Shown here: positions 15,860 through 25,700 of the stretch, in pieces
Layout: every line of letters begins with the position of its first letter
Position numbering within the stretch: position 1 is the first letter of the stretch
DNA from: Deltaproteobacteria bacterium
GTDB lineage: Bacteria; Bdellovibrionota_B; Oligoflexia; Oligoflexales; CAIYRB01
Reading direction: 5' to 3'
Length of the DNA: 51,362 nt
Assembly: GCA_016874735.1 (NCBI GenBank)
Contig: VGTI01000025.1
Location: forward strand, 1-51,362
The notes under the pieces: model-generated
Databases searched by the model: none
The model's input: only the letters and a program-made list of their open reading frames with translations
What the model was told of the DNA's origin: nothing
Program-made: the position numbers and the translations under genes

Positions 15860-18133
15860 TTGGCGCTTCGTCCGGGAAATATCGGGTTAATGATTCGCTC
15901 CTTGGTAGCTCTACCGCTACTGGTGATGCTTACAAACCTCGCACCAGACCTTGCCGAAAAGGACCTTGCGCGCTTTCCCATCGAACAACTCCACGAAAAC
16001 ATTCCCAGACGATCGATCAATGAGGTCATTGGGGCCGAAACAAAGGAATGGCAAGCGCCCAAATTGTACACGATATTCGATCTCACTGTGCACGATCACG
16101 AGATATGGAGACGTATACGGATACCCGCCACCCATACTGCGCGTTCCCAAACTTTCGTCGCCGATGGCGGCACCTTATTTTTTCCCGAAGTTGATTTTTA
16201 TTTAGTGAGAGACGGTCAAATAATCGACCGGAAGTTGACGGGGATGGATCGCCCAATTCAGCCGGGGGCGAAAAAACATGCACGTTCTACATTTCAATTC
16301 GAGCAGAAAACTGGCGAAAATCTTACCCTATATGTCCGTCATGCAAGCAACTTTTTTTACGTGCGACCGCTGGCATTGCATACGTTAGAGCGCGACCTGT
16401 ATCTTTCATGGCTCAAGAAAATAGCTATAGGTCTGGTTGTCGGCTTCCTCATCGGGTTTGTCATCAATAATGTCGCTATTGCCATACAAATGCGTCAAAA
16501 AATGTACGCTGACTATGCATTATTTCTGCTGACGACCTTACTTATGGCCATGTCGTTTAACGGAACTTTTGTGGAATTTTTTGACCACTTCGACTTCGAC
16601 ACATGGATGCGCACAACGCTGCTTCTCTGTTTCGTAATTATTGCTGCATACCTAAATTTCGTCGACTCATTCTTGAATGCGAAGCGAAATTTTCCACGTT
16701 TACACCGCATTCTGAGTCTAGTTCTAAAAACTTCGGCTCTCACGCTCCCAAGCGTGTTCCTCATAAAACCAGGCATTTCTTTCGTACTTCTTGTGTGCGT
16801 TGTCATTGGGATCGCTATCTTCACGATTGCTCTTTGTCTGCCGCGGATCCATATACCGGAGGTTTCTAGGTTTTTCATCGCCGTTTCGGGAGTCCTAATC
16901 GGAGCCATCGTGCAAATCGTGTCTGCACCACGGACCTATACAAGTTTACTCGGCATGGACGGCGTTTTCCTGATTGGAGCTGCCTGGGGTGCACTTTTTC
17001 TCTCGGCAGCGATGGCTAAGCAGGTAGATACCCAGACCACCAAAAGTCAAGTACTGCGTGAAGCCGTCACAAAGAATATTCCAGTAACGGAACTCAACGC
17101 TTACCGAGACGACACCTTTGCAGGACAATTCGCTCCGTCCAAAATGTACGTTACGATCATGTTCGTGGATACAGCTTCGTTTTCCCGAATTGCTGAAAGT
17201 GTCGATGCAAGGACCTTGTTTAACGAGCTTTCTATGAGGTTGGAAGAGATAACGCGCATCATCATCGACCACGGTGGCACCGTCGATCGATCCCTCGGCG
17301 ACGGAATTTTGTGCTTTTTTGGCTACGAATCCGGGCTCATTAACAGCCGTAACCATGTCGGCCAGGCCTTTGAGGCCGCCCTCAAAATCCAAGAAAACTA
17401 CGTCAACAGCATCTACGACACGCTTACGACAGAGACGCCTCGTATACCTTTGCCTATCCGTATAGGTATCCACACCGACAGCGTCACGATTGGGAACATG
17501 GGGTCCTCAATCCACATCGATTTCACCATGGTCGGCAATGGCGTCAATTTCGCCAACCGTTTGGAGACAGCATGCGCGCAGAATAGAATCATGGTCAGTC
17601 AAGATGTCTACCGTGAGCTCAAAGCGCAGAGATACGATGTTGCAGATTTCAACCAGACTCTCATCGCTATCAAACACCAGGTTGAGCTCGTGCCTGCGTA
17701 TGAAATCAACCCTCACAAGAATCGTATGGATAAGCTCGCCGTCGTGAATCGCCATTTCCTGGACCGTATGGGCGACCAGGTGCGTGACGTACGTCACGTT
17801 GTCAACACCGGTGTGCAGTTAACTGCCAGATCACTTTACGGCGACCTAATCATCAGCGACTTCTCGCGCCGCGGCTTTCTCCTGAGGGGGGCAAATTTTC
17901 TGGCTCAAAAATCTCATCTAACGATTGAGCTCAGATCATCCATAGACGCGATCAATCAAAAGTTGGCTGATAGAATGCTAACCACCATTGAAGTTGAGGT
18001 GCGCTGGAGCCGTCGCAGTGGTGACGGCTATGACCACGGCGTCCAGGTGGTTGGTGGACACCCGGATCAATGGGATTTCCTCTACCAAACGCTACGAAGT
18101 TTCACTGCCGCGACAGATGACATGGTGGCTTAG
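15860..18133 (+). CDS. 7TM receptor class III nucleotide cyclase with PilZ-like tail
   Basis: This is a 757-residue membrane receptor that should make a cyclic nucleotide. The order is: one N-terminal hydrophobic segment, an extracytoplasmic beta-rich domain (about 70-170) like 7TMR-DISMED2, seven membrane helices (about 186-385), a class III cyclase domain (about 430-590), and a C-terminal domain (about 640-740) with DFSRRG and VEVRW elements of a PilZ fold. Metal-binding Asp437 and Asp481 are 44 residues apart, as in the family, and Thr556, Asn563 and Arg567 are present. The usual purine-contacting Lys is Arg477. I chose TTG 15860: AGAGGGG precedes it, and the N-terminus then aligns with the downstream paralogue (MALRPGN against MAFNNKN). 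The frame opens earlier, at GTG 15830. Confidence 0.88.
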   Translation: MALRPGNIGLMIRSLVALPLLVMLTNLAPDLAEKDLARFPIEQLHENIPRRSINEVIGAETKEWQAPKLYTIFDLTVHDHEIWRRIRIPATHTARSQTFVADGGTLFFPEVDFYLVRDGQIIDRKLTGMDRPIQPGAKKHARSTFQFEQKTGENLTLYVRHASNFFYVRPLALHTLERDLYLSWLKKIAIGLVVGFLIGFVINNVAIAIQMRQKMYADYALFLLTTLLMAMSFNGTFVEFFDHFDFDTWMRTTLLLCFVIIAAYLNFVDSFLNAKRNFPRLHRILSLVLKTSALTLPSVFLIKPGISFVLLVCVVIGIAIFTIALCLPRIHIPEVSRFFIAVSGVLIGAIVQIVSAPRTYTSLLGMDGVFLIGAAWGALFLSAAMAKQVDTQTTKSQVLREAVTKNIPVTELNAYRDDTFAGQFAPSKMYVTIMFVDTASFSRIAESVDARTLFNELSMRLEEITRIIIDHGGTVDRSLGDGILCFFGYESGLINSRNHVGQAFEAALKIQENYVNSIYDTLTTETPRIPLPIRIGIHTDSVTIGNMGSSIHIDFTMVGNGVNFANRLETACAQNRIMVSQDVYRELKAQRYDVADFNQTLIAIKHQVELVPAYEINPHKNRMDKLAVVNRHFLDRMGDQVRDVRHVVNTGVQLTARSLYGDLIISDFSRRGFLLRGANFLAQKSHLTIELRSSIDAINQKLADRMLTTIEVEVRWSRRSGDGYDHGVQVVGGHPDQWDFLYQTLRSFTAATDDMVA

Positions 18134-20467
18134 ATGGCATTCAATAATAAAAATCCTGTCGTCAAAGCCATCATGACTAATGGCATAGGCTTCGTGATCG
18201 CCATCATCGCCCTGATCGTGCCTGATCTCGAAAATAAGCCGATCGATCCGGTATCCTACGAGTATTTCTACGATGAGTCCGGCTCCCTGAGTATTGCCGA
18301 TGTGATGCGCCTGCCAGCAACTTCGTGGCAAGCCGGAGCTACGAGATCCCTGCCCGAGACCTTGTCAAGACCAGCGGTGACGTGGACTAAAACTGTAATT
18401 AAAGACCTCCGTGCCACCACCGCAGATAGCTACGTCGCCAGCAACAACCACCCTATGCACCGATCTCTGGATTTTTATCTAGTAGAGCACGGCCTAATCG
18501 TCAAAGCATCAAACTTGCAAACCCAGCAATCTGAATCCTATCAAAGTGGGGTATTCGAATTCAATCAGCCTCAAGCCAACGATGCAAAACTATATCTACG
18601 CAGTGTGATTCTTGGCACCACGGCCCCCGCACCACGGATTCTATCGGCCTCAAGTTATGCCGATGAGCAGCGGCGCATCAGTATTTTCGTCGGTTTCGTC
18701 ATTGGGTCCGCCCTCGCCGTTGCCATGTTCAACCTCTTAACTGCGATGATGCTAAGGAAGTCCTCGCAAGCTATGTATGGACTTTACTATCTCGCAACAG
18801 CCTATGTGGCCATGAGTGCGTCCGGGTTCCTCGATCGCATTTACCCTGATTTTATGTACGATATAAACCGGTACTCGCTTTTTTCCTCGTGGGCAGTCAT
18901 CGTAGCAATTTTCGCTATCGAAGCGTTTCGAGCCAAATCAGAAGAATTTGTCGACCGTGACAAAAAAACCTCAAGGCACCTCAACAGTAAATACCTAGCC
19001 ATGACGGCGGTGTCCCTAGTACTTGTGTCCGCAATCAGCCCCAGCATGCGCCCACTTTTGCTAAGTTTTATCATGATCGGCTTTTTAATTTTTGTTCAGA
19101 TAACCCCCTACGCGGACCGAGATTCACGAATTCCCCAGCTACTCAGGATGGGGTTGAGTTGCGGATTTTTTGCAGTCACAGTCTCGATCTTGTCTTGGTA
19201 CCATGTGCTCCGACCATCGATAGTTAGAAATTTATTTTTCGAAGTTGGCTCCCTTCTAAGTTGCTTTTTCAATGCCTCTATACCTGCCCTTATGAGTATG
19301 GAGCTAGCTCGTGATGACGCCAAAATACTGAGACGCTTGCGCCAAAGAGCGATTTCCGGCACATCACCAGAGGCCAAAGACGATCCGGCGCGCGTAGTGG
19401 ATCAGGAAGAACATCAGATCGTTACGATGTTCATCGATATTGCGGCATTTTCGCAATTAGCGGCTCCGCTACCATCGGAGTCGGTCTTCGACGCCTTATC
19501 CGAGCGCCTCAACAACATTGCTGATATCGTCAGAGAGTTTGGCGGCAACATCGACCGATCACTAGGTGATGGACTCCTATGCTTTTTCGGATACCAATCC
19601 CAATTCAGCGCCGCATTCAACACACAGCGAGCCTTTCTGGCTGCGCGTAAGATTCAAGAATCCACAATCATGCAAGTCTTGAACGATCTCGATCAGGGTC
19701 AAAAAAAACTAATTATGCCAGTTCGTGTCGGTATCCATTCATCCAGCATGATTATTGGCAACCTCGGTGGAGCGACGAGGATTGACTTCACAATGATAGG
19801 AGCCGGTGTCAACTTTGCTAGTCGCCTGGAGACTGCGTGCACACCGTTTAAAGTCATGTTTAGCGATGTTTGCTTCGGCCATTTGGTCGAGCTTGGTTAT
19901 GCTGCAGATGAATTTGCACCCGTCGCTATCCATATTAAGCACAGGGCGGATTCTGTGACAGCTTACGAGTTCGATCCATTCAGACAACGCATCGAAGAAT
20001 TGCGACGCGCCGAGAGAGCTTACCTTGAACAGTTAGGCATCAAAGTCATCGATCAACGCTTGGCCGTGAGGGAGTTAGGGACAATCGTTTTGCGTAGCGG
20101 CAACGAGGAATTCGTGGTGCGCGATTTCTCTAGTTTTGGATTCCGAGGAGTGTCGGTCAGACAATTTGGTCGTCAGTCACGACTCATCGTCGAAGTCAGA
20201 GTCAACGATCAAGCATTGCACGAGGAGCTCCGCGCTAAATTCGTCGATAAATTAACTGTGGAAGTACGCTGGAGCCAAAGGAGCACCCCCCATAAGCAGC
20301 GCCTGGCCTCCGGTCAGTCGGAGGGGGCTACGCATGCATTCGAGCACGGCTTTAAAATCATCGGCATCAGCCCCGAGCAACGCCGCTTCCTTTTCGAGCG
20401 CTTATCCCGTCGCTTCGCTGTCGTTGGATCTGATGACGTCGATGGTGTCGCCAAAGAAGTGGCCTAG
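18134..20467 (+). CDS. Paralogous 7TM receptor class III cyclase with PilZ-like tail
   Basis: This 777-residue paralogue has the same architecture as the gene before it: N-terminal hydrophobic helix (about 13-30), extracytoplasmic domain (about 75-175), seven helices (about 183-390), cyclase domain (about 425-585) and PilZ-like tail (about 640-760). Catalytic residues are Asp435 and Asp479, Thr553, Asn560 and Arg564; the purine-contacting Lys is again Arg (Arg475). The PilZ-like part has both family motifs, RLAVR (642-646) and DFSSFG (664-669). Its ATG follows the upstream TAG with no gap and has no obvious ribosome-binding site, so translation is probably coupled. The two are an old tandem duplication, since identity outside the catalytic core is modest. 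Heterodimer formation is possible, because class III sites form at dimer interfaces. Confidence 0.88.
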   Translation: MAFNNKNPVVKAIMTNGIGFVIAIIALIVPDLENKPIDPVSYEYFYDESGSLSIADVMRLPATSWQAGATRSLPETLSRPAVTWTKTVIKDLRATTADSYVASNNHPMHRSLDFYLVEHGLIVKASNLQTQQSESYQSGVFEFNQPQANDAKLYLRSVILGTTAPAPRILSASSYADEQRRISIFVGFVIGSALAVAMFNLLTAMMLRKSSQAMYGLYYLATAYVAMSASGFLDRIYPDFMYDINRYSLFSSWAVIVAIFAIEAFRAKSEEFVDRDKKTSRHLNSKYLAMTAVSLVLVSAISPSMRPLLLSFIMIGFLIFVQITPYADRDSRIPQLLRMGLSCGFFAVTVSILSWYHVLRPSIVRNLFFEVGSLLSCFFNASIPALMSMELARDDAKILRRLRQRAISGTSPEAKDDPARVVDQEEHQIVTMFIDIAAFSQLAAPLPSESVFDALSERLNNIADIVREFGGNIDRSLGDGLLCFFGYQSQFSAAFNTQRAFLAARKIQESTIMQVLNDLDQGQKKLIMPVRVGIHSSSMIIGNLGGATRIDFTMIGAGVNFASRLETACTPFKVMFSDVCFGHLVELGYAADEFAPVAIHIKHRADSVTAYEFDPFRQRIEELRRAERAYLEQLGIKVIDQRLAVRELGTIVLRSGNEEFVVRDFSSFGFRGVSVRQFGRQSRLIVEVRVNDQALHEELRAKFVDKLTVEVRWSQRSTPHKQRLASGQSEGATHAFEHGFKIIGISPEQRRFLFERLSRRFAVVGSDDVDGVAKEVA

Positions 20468-20469
20468 AC

Positions 20470-20490
20470 CGGCAAGGTAACCTCGTGCCG
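20470..20490. terminator. Compact hairpin between convergent genes
   Basis: CGGCA (20470-20474) pairs with TGCCG (20486-20490), with an inner AGG/CCT stem. It fills the 24-base gap between the second cyclase gene and the convergent lipoprotein gene. It lacks a T tract, so a terminator role is only inferred. Confidence 0.3.
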
Positions 20491-20491
20491 C

Positions 20492-20962
20492 TTACTCAAG
20501 TTGCGTTATGAGCGTGTAAACCCCACCTGACTGCGGCATCACATCAACCGACACCACGGAGCTCTTCATGCAGGTGTCGATGGATGAGCCCTGGAAACCT
20601 ATCTCAAAACTGGTCGGGGAACCAAAGGCTCGTCGTTCGTTCTCAAGTGGTTGACACCCCGGCGCAGCACGCACGGCCCATTCCCACGATGCGGCTGCAC
20701 GGTTCAGATCGAGAACCTCTCCTGCGACGTCTACAACGAGGCAATGACTACCAATCATGCCGTCCGCCACCGGAGCCAGGCGACTACATTCTAGAGTCGC
20801 AAGTGAGCTGCCTGAGCTCTCGGCATAGCCTGTGAGCGGTAGTTGTGGCTCTCGGTAGTCCTCTGCTACGGACCAAGTCGTTACCCCCTCCGGAGCCGAA
20901 GCACCGACGGCACATGCCGGCAATAATAACACCAAACCTAAAGTGGAGACTCCTGATCCCAT
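20492..20962 (-). CDS. Small lipoprotein of unknown function
   Basis: This is a 156-residue exported lipoprotein. The signal ends LLLPAC (Cys near 17). The mature part contains four further cysteines (in LECSRL, SHCLV, PGCQPL and DTCMKS), which could form two disulfides in the periplasm, and ends in a strand-rich segment. ATG 20962 is preceded by a very purine-rich GGGGGGAGGGGG ribosome-binding site; the frame opens 18 bases earlier at a TTG that lies inside that site, so the ATG is preferred. It is convergent with the cyclase pair. No family is recognised. Confidence 0.72.
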   Translation of the reverse strand: MGSGVSTLGLVLLLPACAVGASAPEGVTTWSVAEDYREPQLPLTGYAESSGSSLATLECSRLAPVADGMIGSHCLVVDVAGEVLDLNRAAASWEWAVRAAPGCQPLENERRAFGSPTSFEIGFQGSSIDTCMKSSVVSVDVMPQSGGVYTLITQLE

Positions 20963-21116
20963 GGTGCCCCCTCCCCCCAAAGTTGATAGCTTCTAGCTCG
21001 TCACTTCCTGTGCAAATCTTTAATTTATTTTTCTTTTCCAATCATTTCGTGTAGGTAGACGAGACGGTGACACCACTGGTCCAAAGGCGCGTCACCTTTA
21101 TACACGAGATTGGGCA

Positions 21117-21824
21117 TTGGCAAGCGCACCCTCAAATTTGCAAGTAAACATTTGGGACAGTCAGTTCGGCAACTTACACACTGACTTTAGGTTCATCATC
21201 GAAGCATTTGAGCAACTGCCTCCGCTCCAAGACTTCCCTGATCAGCGTTGCCTAAGTCAGTGCGCCATGAGTCTTGGAATCAAGACGGCAACGGGGGTTC
21301 CCATTCAATTTATCCCCGCTAAGCCGCGGCCGCGAGGTGCTGCCAGACGCCGCCGCAAGGACGAGCACGATTATGAGCTGCGCATTTTCAACCATGGTGA
21401 AGTCTCAACACGCAGCCGTAACTGGCATGACTTTTTTAACGCCTTAGTTTGGATGACGTATCCAGCAACCAAGGCCGCACTTAATGCACGACAGATTGCG
21501 GCGCGCGTGCCTGGCATCGTCCGTACGCGGGAGCAGGATCGTCTGACGATGTTTGACGAGGGTGGTGTGATTACCGTAGTTGCTGAGGATGGTTCGGTCA
21601 TCACCCGTCATATCATCGGTCATGCTATTTTCGAGCTAATTTGTCAGAAGCAATTGCCAGTGCGAGGGATGCAACTCGTGGTCCCGACGAATGAGCTGCA
21701 GCCTGAAGGAGTTGCATCATGGCAGGGGCCGGCGCTCACTGCAGACCTCGATAGGATTGTCGCGACGAAAATTAGGAATCAGGTTTTTACGACTTCGCAT
21801 GCTAGTTGTCTCATCACCAACTAA
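21117..21824 (+). CDS. DUF3025 family protein
   Basis: This 235-residue cytoplasmic protein matches the DUF3025 family, whose function is unknown. The most diagnostic segment is HDFFNALVWMTYPATKAALN near residues 101-120; the acidic and aromatic pattern that follows (a TREQDRLTMFDEGG block) also fits. There is no signal peptide or membrane span. The frame begins with TTG 21117 and has no ATG or GTG upstream before a stop, and the ribosome-binding site is weak (GAGAT), so the start is uncertain. Its 3' end overlaps the 3' end of the convergent glycine-rich gene by 11 bases. Confidence 0.85.
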   Translation: MASAPSNLQVNIWDSQFGNLHTDFRFIIEAFEQLPPLQDFPDQRCLSQCAMSLGIKTATGVPIQFIPAKPRPRGAARRRRKDEHDYELRIFNHGEVSTRSRNWHDFFNALVWMTYPATKAALNARQIAARVPGIVRTREQDRLTMFDEGGVITVVAEDGSVITRHIIGHAIFELICQKQLPVRGMQLVVPTNELQPEGVASWQGPALTADLDRIVATKIRNQVFTTSHASCLITN

Positions 21825-22707
21825 TGATGATGCGCCCACTCGTCCCCTGCGCAGCACCAGCGCCCCCGTTGCCAGCACCGCTCCGGTCACTGTCGGCCGC
21901 ATTACCAGCACTAGTTCCAGAGCCGTTAGTCACCGTTGTCGCTAAACTCAGACCGCCGCCACCGCCGCCGCCGCCATGATCCGTGCCAGCGACGCCACCA
22001 CCAGTACCACCAGTCACACCGCCGCCGCCGCCGCCACCGCCGCCACCATTACCCGTGCCGTATGCGGTGCCTGCGGTGCCTGTGCTCGTCGTATTAGCTC
22101 CCGCCGTGCCTGCCACACCGCCAGCCGCAGTGCCATTAACACCGCCACTTCCACCAGCGCCACCGTTACTCCCTACACCGGCACCACCGCCACCGCCACC
22201 GCCAGCGGCAACTATGAGCATCGTCGTCGCTCGCAAGACGGCACTGTAACCACCACCACCGCCGCCGCTACCGGAACAGCAGGTCGTCCCACTAGTACCC
22301 CCCGCCGCACCGCCACCAAATCCGCCACTGCCGCCACCGGTCCCGCTGACGTTGCCGGAGCCATTGTTTCCCTTGCCACCGACGACCACGGTCAATGATT
22401 CTCCGGAGGCGACATTCAACTGGCTTGAGGCATAAGCCGCACCACCGCCCGCACCACCGCTGATGCCTGAATCCGTGCCCCCGCCACCACCGCCACCGCC
22501 CCACGCTTTAACCGTGATCTTGAGGCAGCCGGTAGGCACCTGAAAACTTTGATTGCTCCCTGTATAGCTAAACGTTTGCGTGCCACTCTCGCACCGACGA
22601 ATCAGAAAGCCCTGCAAATTATAATATCCAGCACCGACATTTGAGGCAGCTACAAGGACTAATAAAAGCCCCTTGCACATCAACATCAATGGCGACTTCC
22701 ACTTCAT
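21814..22707 (-). CDS. Secreted glycine-rich protein
   Basis: This is a 297-residue exported protein. After a Sec signal (hydrophobic LLLVLVAASNVGA) comes a short domain (FSYTGSNQSFQVPTGC), then about 230 residues dominated by glycine runs up to ten long with interspersed Ala, Ser, Thr and Asn, ending GRIIISW. The pattern KAWGGGGGGG, IVAAGGGGGGG and a closing GRIII strand matches the glycine-rich family (Gly_rich_2-like) seen in phage tail fibres and bacterial surface proteins; such tracts can form polyglycine-II bundles. The start ATG follows the stop codon of the fibre-like gene with no gap, so the two are translated from one message. The coding DNA is a G+C-rich, repeat-like tract. A role as tip or partner of the fibre protein is inferred. 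Confidence 0.82.
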   Translation of the reverse strand: MKWKSPLMLMCKGLLLVLVAASNVGAGYYNLQGFLIRRCESGTQTFSYTGSNQSFQVPTGCLKITVKAWGGGGGGGGTDSGISGGAGGGAAYASSQLNVASGESLTVVVGGKGNNGSGNVSGTGGGSGGFGGGAAGGTSGTTCCSGSGGGGGGYSAVLRATTMLIVAAGGGGGGGAGVGSNGGAGGSGGVNGTAAGGVAGTAGANTTSTGTAGTAYGTGNGGGGGGGGGGVTGGTGGGVAGTDHGGGGGGGGLSLATTVTNGSGTSAGNAADSDRSGAGNGGAGAAQGTSGRIIISW

Positions 22708-25700
22708 TTAAAGCCCCGTAATCCACGAGATATAACAGTGAGTCGCACTACTCTCGGTCGTCTTGATGATGGTGTAGATCGTGCGTGTGTTTACCGTGGT
22801 TGGGCCGTTAGTATATAGCCAATGAGGGTTCGTACAATTTGTAAATGTATAGGTTCGCGACGTCGGATCAGAGACTATGAGCGTATAAGCTCCGCCATCT
22901 TGCATATTGTTTAGCGTAATTGCAGTGCCTCCGACACTTTGCAGTACCTGCACATTGCCAGCAGCAAAGTCGGCAGTCGCGCCACTGGCCACGACCGTCT
23001 GACTCGAGACGATCTGGCCAGCGACCTGAAGCTTGGCAGTAGGTGTGCTTGTGCCCACGCCGATGTTACCCGCAGCGTCAATCACCATCCGCGTCCCATC
23101 AACACCACCAAAGCTGTATCCGGTTGAACCCGTTTGGTTACCGTAAAAACTCAAGGCTCCGGCGCTAGCGTCGCGACCGACGTCATAATTCTGACTTGCC
23201 TGGGTATTACCAATGCGCACTTGATAGCCATCGGATGACTCAATGTCTAAGGCTCGCGCTGGCAACGTCACACCTACCCCGACGCGACCACTTGCCAATG
23301 CCAGTTGATTATTACCTACCGTCAGGCCGTTCGATGGGATTGTCAGAGGTCCGGTCATCGTATCACCAGATAGACTAACTTTAGTAGAAGCGTCTGCAGT
23401 GGCGGCAATCGTAACGGTGCCACTGCTGTTAGTGACATTGATGCCGGTACCAGGGGTGAGCGTTGTGAGCGAATATCCCGCACCGTTGCCGATCAGCACC
23501 TGACCATTAGCCGGTGTAGTACCGAGCCCGGTTCCGCCCTGACTGATGGCTAATTGACCCGATGTGATGAGACTGGCGTTGTGGGCGGGAAGGTCGCTCG
23601 ATGCAAGAGTGTTCCACTGAGGGGCATTAGCTGCGGCGCCGCTACCCGTGCTGGAGAGGAAACGCTTAACGGTGGTGGTATTCCCTGCCAGTCGTGTGGC
23701 AGCTCCTGAGGTCCCACCATAAATCAGGTCACCGTTAGCTGCCATCGGCGACAGGGCATTGAAGCCCTCATTTGCGGTGCTGGCACCCGTACCACCATGA
23801 GCAACGGCAACCGCACCAACGCTCACTAGAGTGCCTGGGATCGGCGGCAGATCTGATGCCACTAACGTATCACCAAAGATGGCACGGCCTTTCGCATCGA
23901 CTGCTACTTTCGTGTAAGTTCCGGCTATCACGCCGCTGGCGGCTAATTGCGGTGCGGGAAACGACCCAGTTAAGTCACCAATTGCAGCACCTACAGGCGG
24001 CATACCAGCTGTCCATCCTAAGTTACCGGAGCCATCGGTGTTGAGTACATAACCTGATCCACCGTCAGCTGATGGCAAAGTAAATACGGCCGATGCAGTC
24101 AGGGTGTCTGGTGCTTTCAGCGAAATACTGTTGACGCTTCCCTTGTCCGTAAACGTAAGCTTGTTGGCGCTCGTGCCGTCACCATGAACCCGCGCCTCAC
24201 CTAGCACCGTCAGTGCTCCCGATGTCACCGTACCGGTCGTATCGATGACGGTGACACCGCTAATGGTTGAACTGCCATTTATGACGGCTGTTGTCAGCGT
24301 CTTTCCCGTAAGTGTCTCCGCAGCATCACGTGTCACTACTGTGCCACTACTCGGAAATACTGCGGCTCCGTTCACCCCAGTGCCACCGTGGGCCGTACCC
24401 AATACCCCTGAGACCGCAGCTGTCGATGCGAGATTAACAGCGCTAAACTCTGGGCCACTTGCTCCAACGATGAGGACGTTACCGCTGCTACCGGCAGCGG
24501 TCGATGACAGCATGCCACTCGAACCCACTACGACCCCACCGTTGGTGAAACCACTTACACCAGTACCACCCTGAGTGACACTTAACTGACCGCTCGTGAT
24601 CTTAGTCGCTGCCATTGGCGGCAAATCCGTAGGATCTAACGTAGTGGCACCACTAACTTGACCTTGAGCATTAGTGATGACCTTAGTGTAAGTGCCGCCG
24701 GTGCCTATCGGAAGTAAACTGATCATAGCTGTACCCGAGGTATTAGCGACCGCGATCCCTGTACCGGCGCTCACTGCATCTGGTTTAGCTTTAAGCGCGG
24801 TGTAATCTGCATTGGTTAGTAGTCCAGCCGTAACACCACTCGCTGTGGCCATCGGTAGATTGAGCGTATGCACATTGGCATTTGACGTGATTGCTGGACT
24901 GGTACCCGTGCTGACGACGGCGAAGGACTGGCCACTACCAGTCTGACCATTTAAACTTTGGACACCCGCACCCGAGACGCCAAGAGAGAGGGCCGTGCTA
25001 CCGTCCCAAAACTTAATTTGGTTCGTCGATTTATTGAACCACACACGCCCCTTATCCAGAGAAAGCGCCCCAGAAGCGTCAAGCAGCTGAATCATGGTCG
25101 GCTCGGAGTTGGCGTCAAATACGCCAAGGCCCAGGGTCTTGGCAGCTGCAAGAGTGACGTTACCGGCGTCCTTGACGTCGTTTGCACTTAGGTGAAGAGC
25201 GCCAGTGACGGTATCGCCAGCTTTGCTAAGTGGCGTGTAACCGAGCGCAGCGTTAATGTCTGTGGCCGTTAAGGCTCCGACGGTCACGGCTCCTCCTAAA
25301 GTGGCCTGCTTCAAGTACTGACCATTACCGCCGCTACTCGTGAGATCCGCACCCGTGCCACCGCGGGTGATGGGTAAAAGACCCGTGACTGCATGTGCCT
25401 GGCCGAGCTGGACGGCGCCAAAGAGCGGTGCACCATTGCCATCAACCGTCAGCACCTGGTGCTGATTACCCGCAGCCGTCGCAGAGAGTGGCATGGATCC
25501 CGCACCAATTAAAACGCCATTGTTTGTAAATGAACTGACACCCGTTCCACCAGATCCCACCGTCAGCGTACCACTGCTATTGCCGAGACTAGGTATCAAC
25601 GGTCGCCATTCCCCCCCGCTAAAGGTCATGACTTGACCAGAACTAGGTGTCGCCGTGGACAGCGTCTGCCCGGCCAGATTGGTCAGTGGTGGCGACTCCC

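Noticed and set aside
16946-17473. 175-residue ORF antisense to the first cyclase
   Set aside because: It lies wholly within the conserved cyclase coding region on the other strand and has no recognisable features.
21976-22398. Ala/Thr/Arg-rich and Pro-rich plus-strand ORFs
   Set aside because: They are complements of glycine codon runs in the polyglycine gene, which has a signal peptide and a translationally coupled start.
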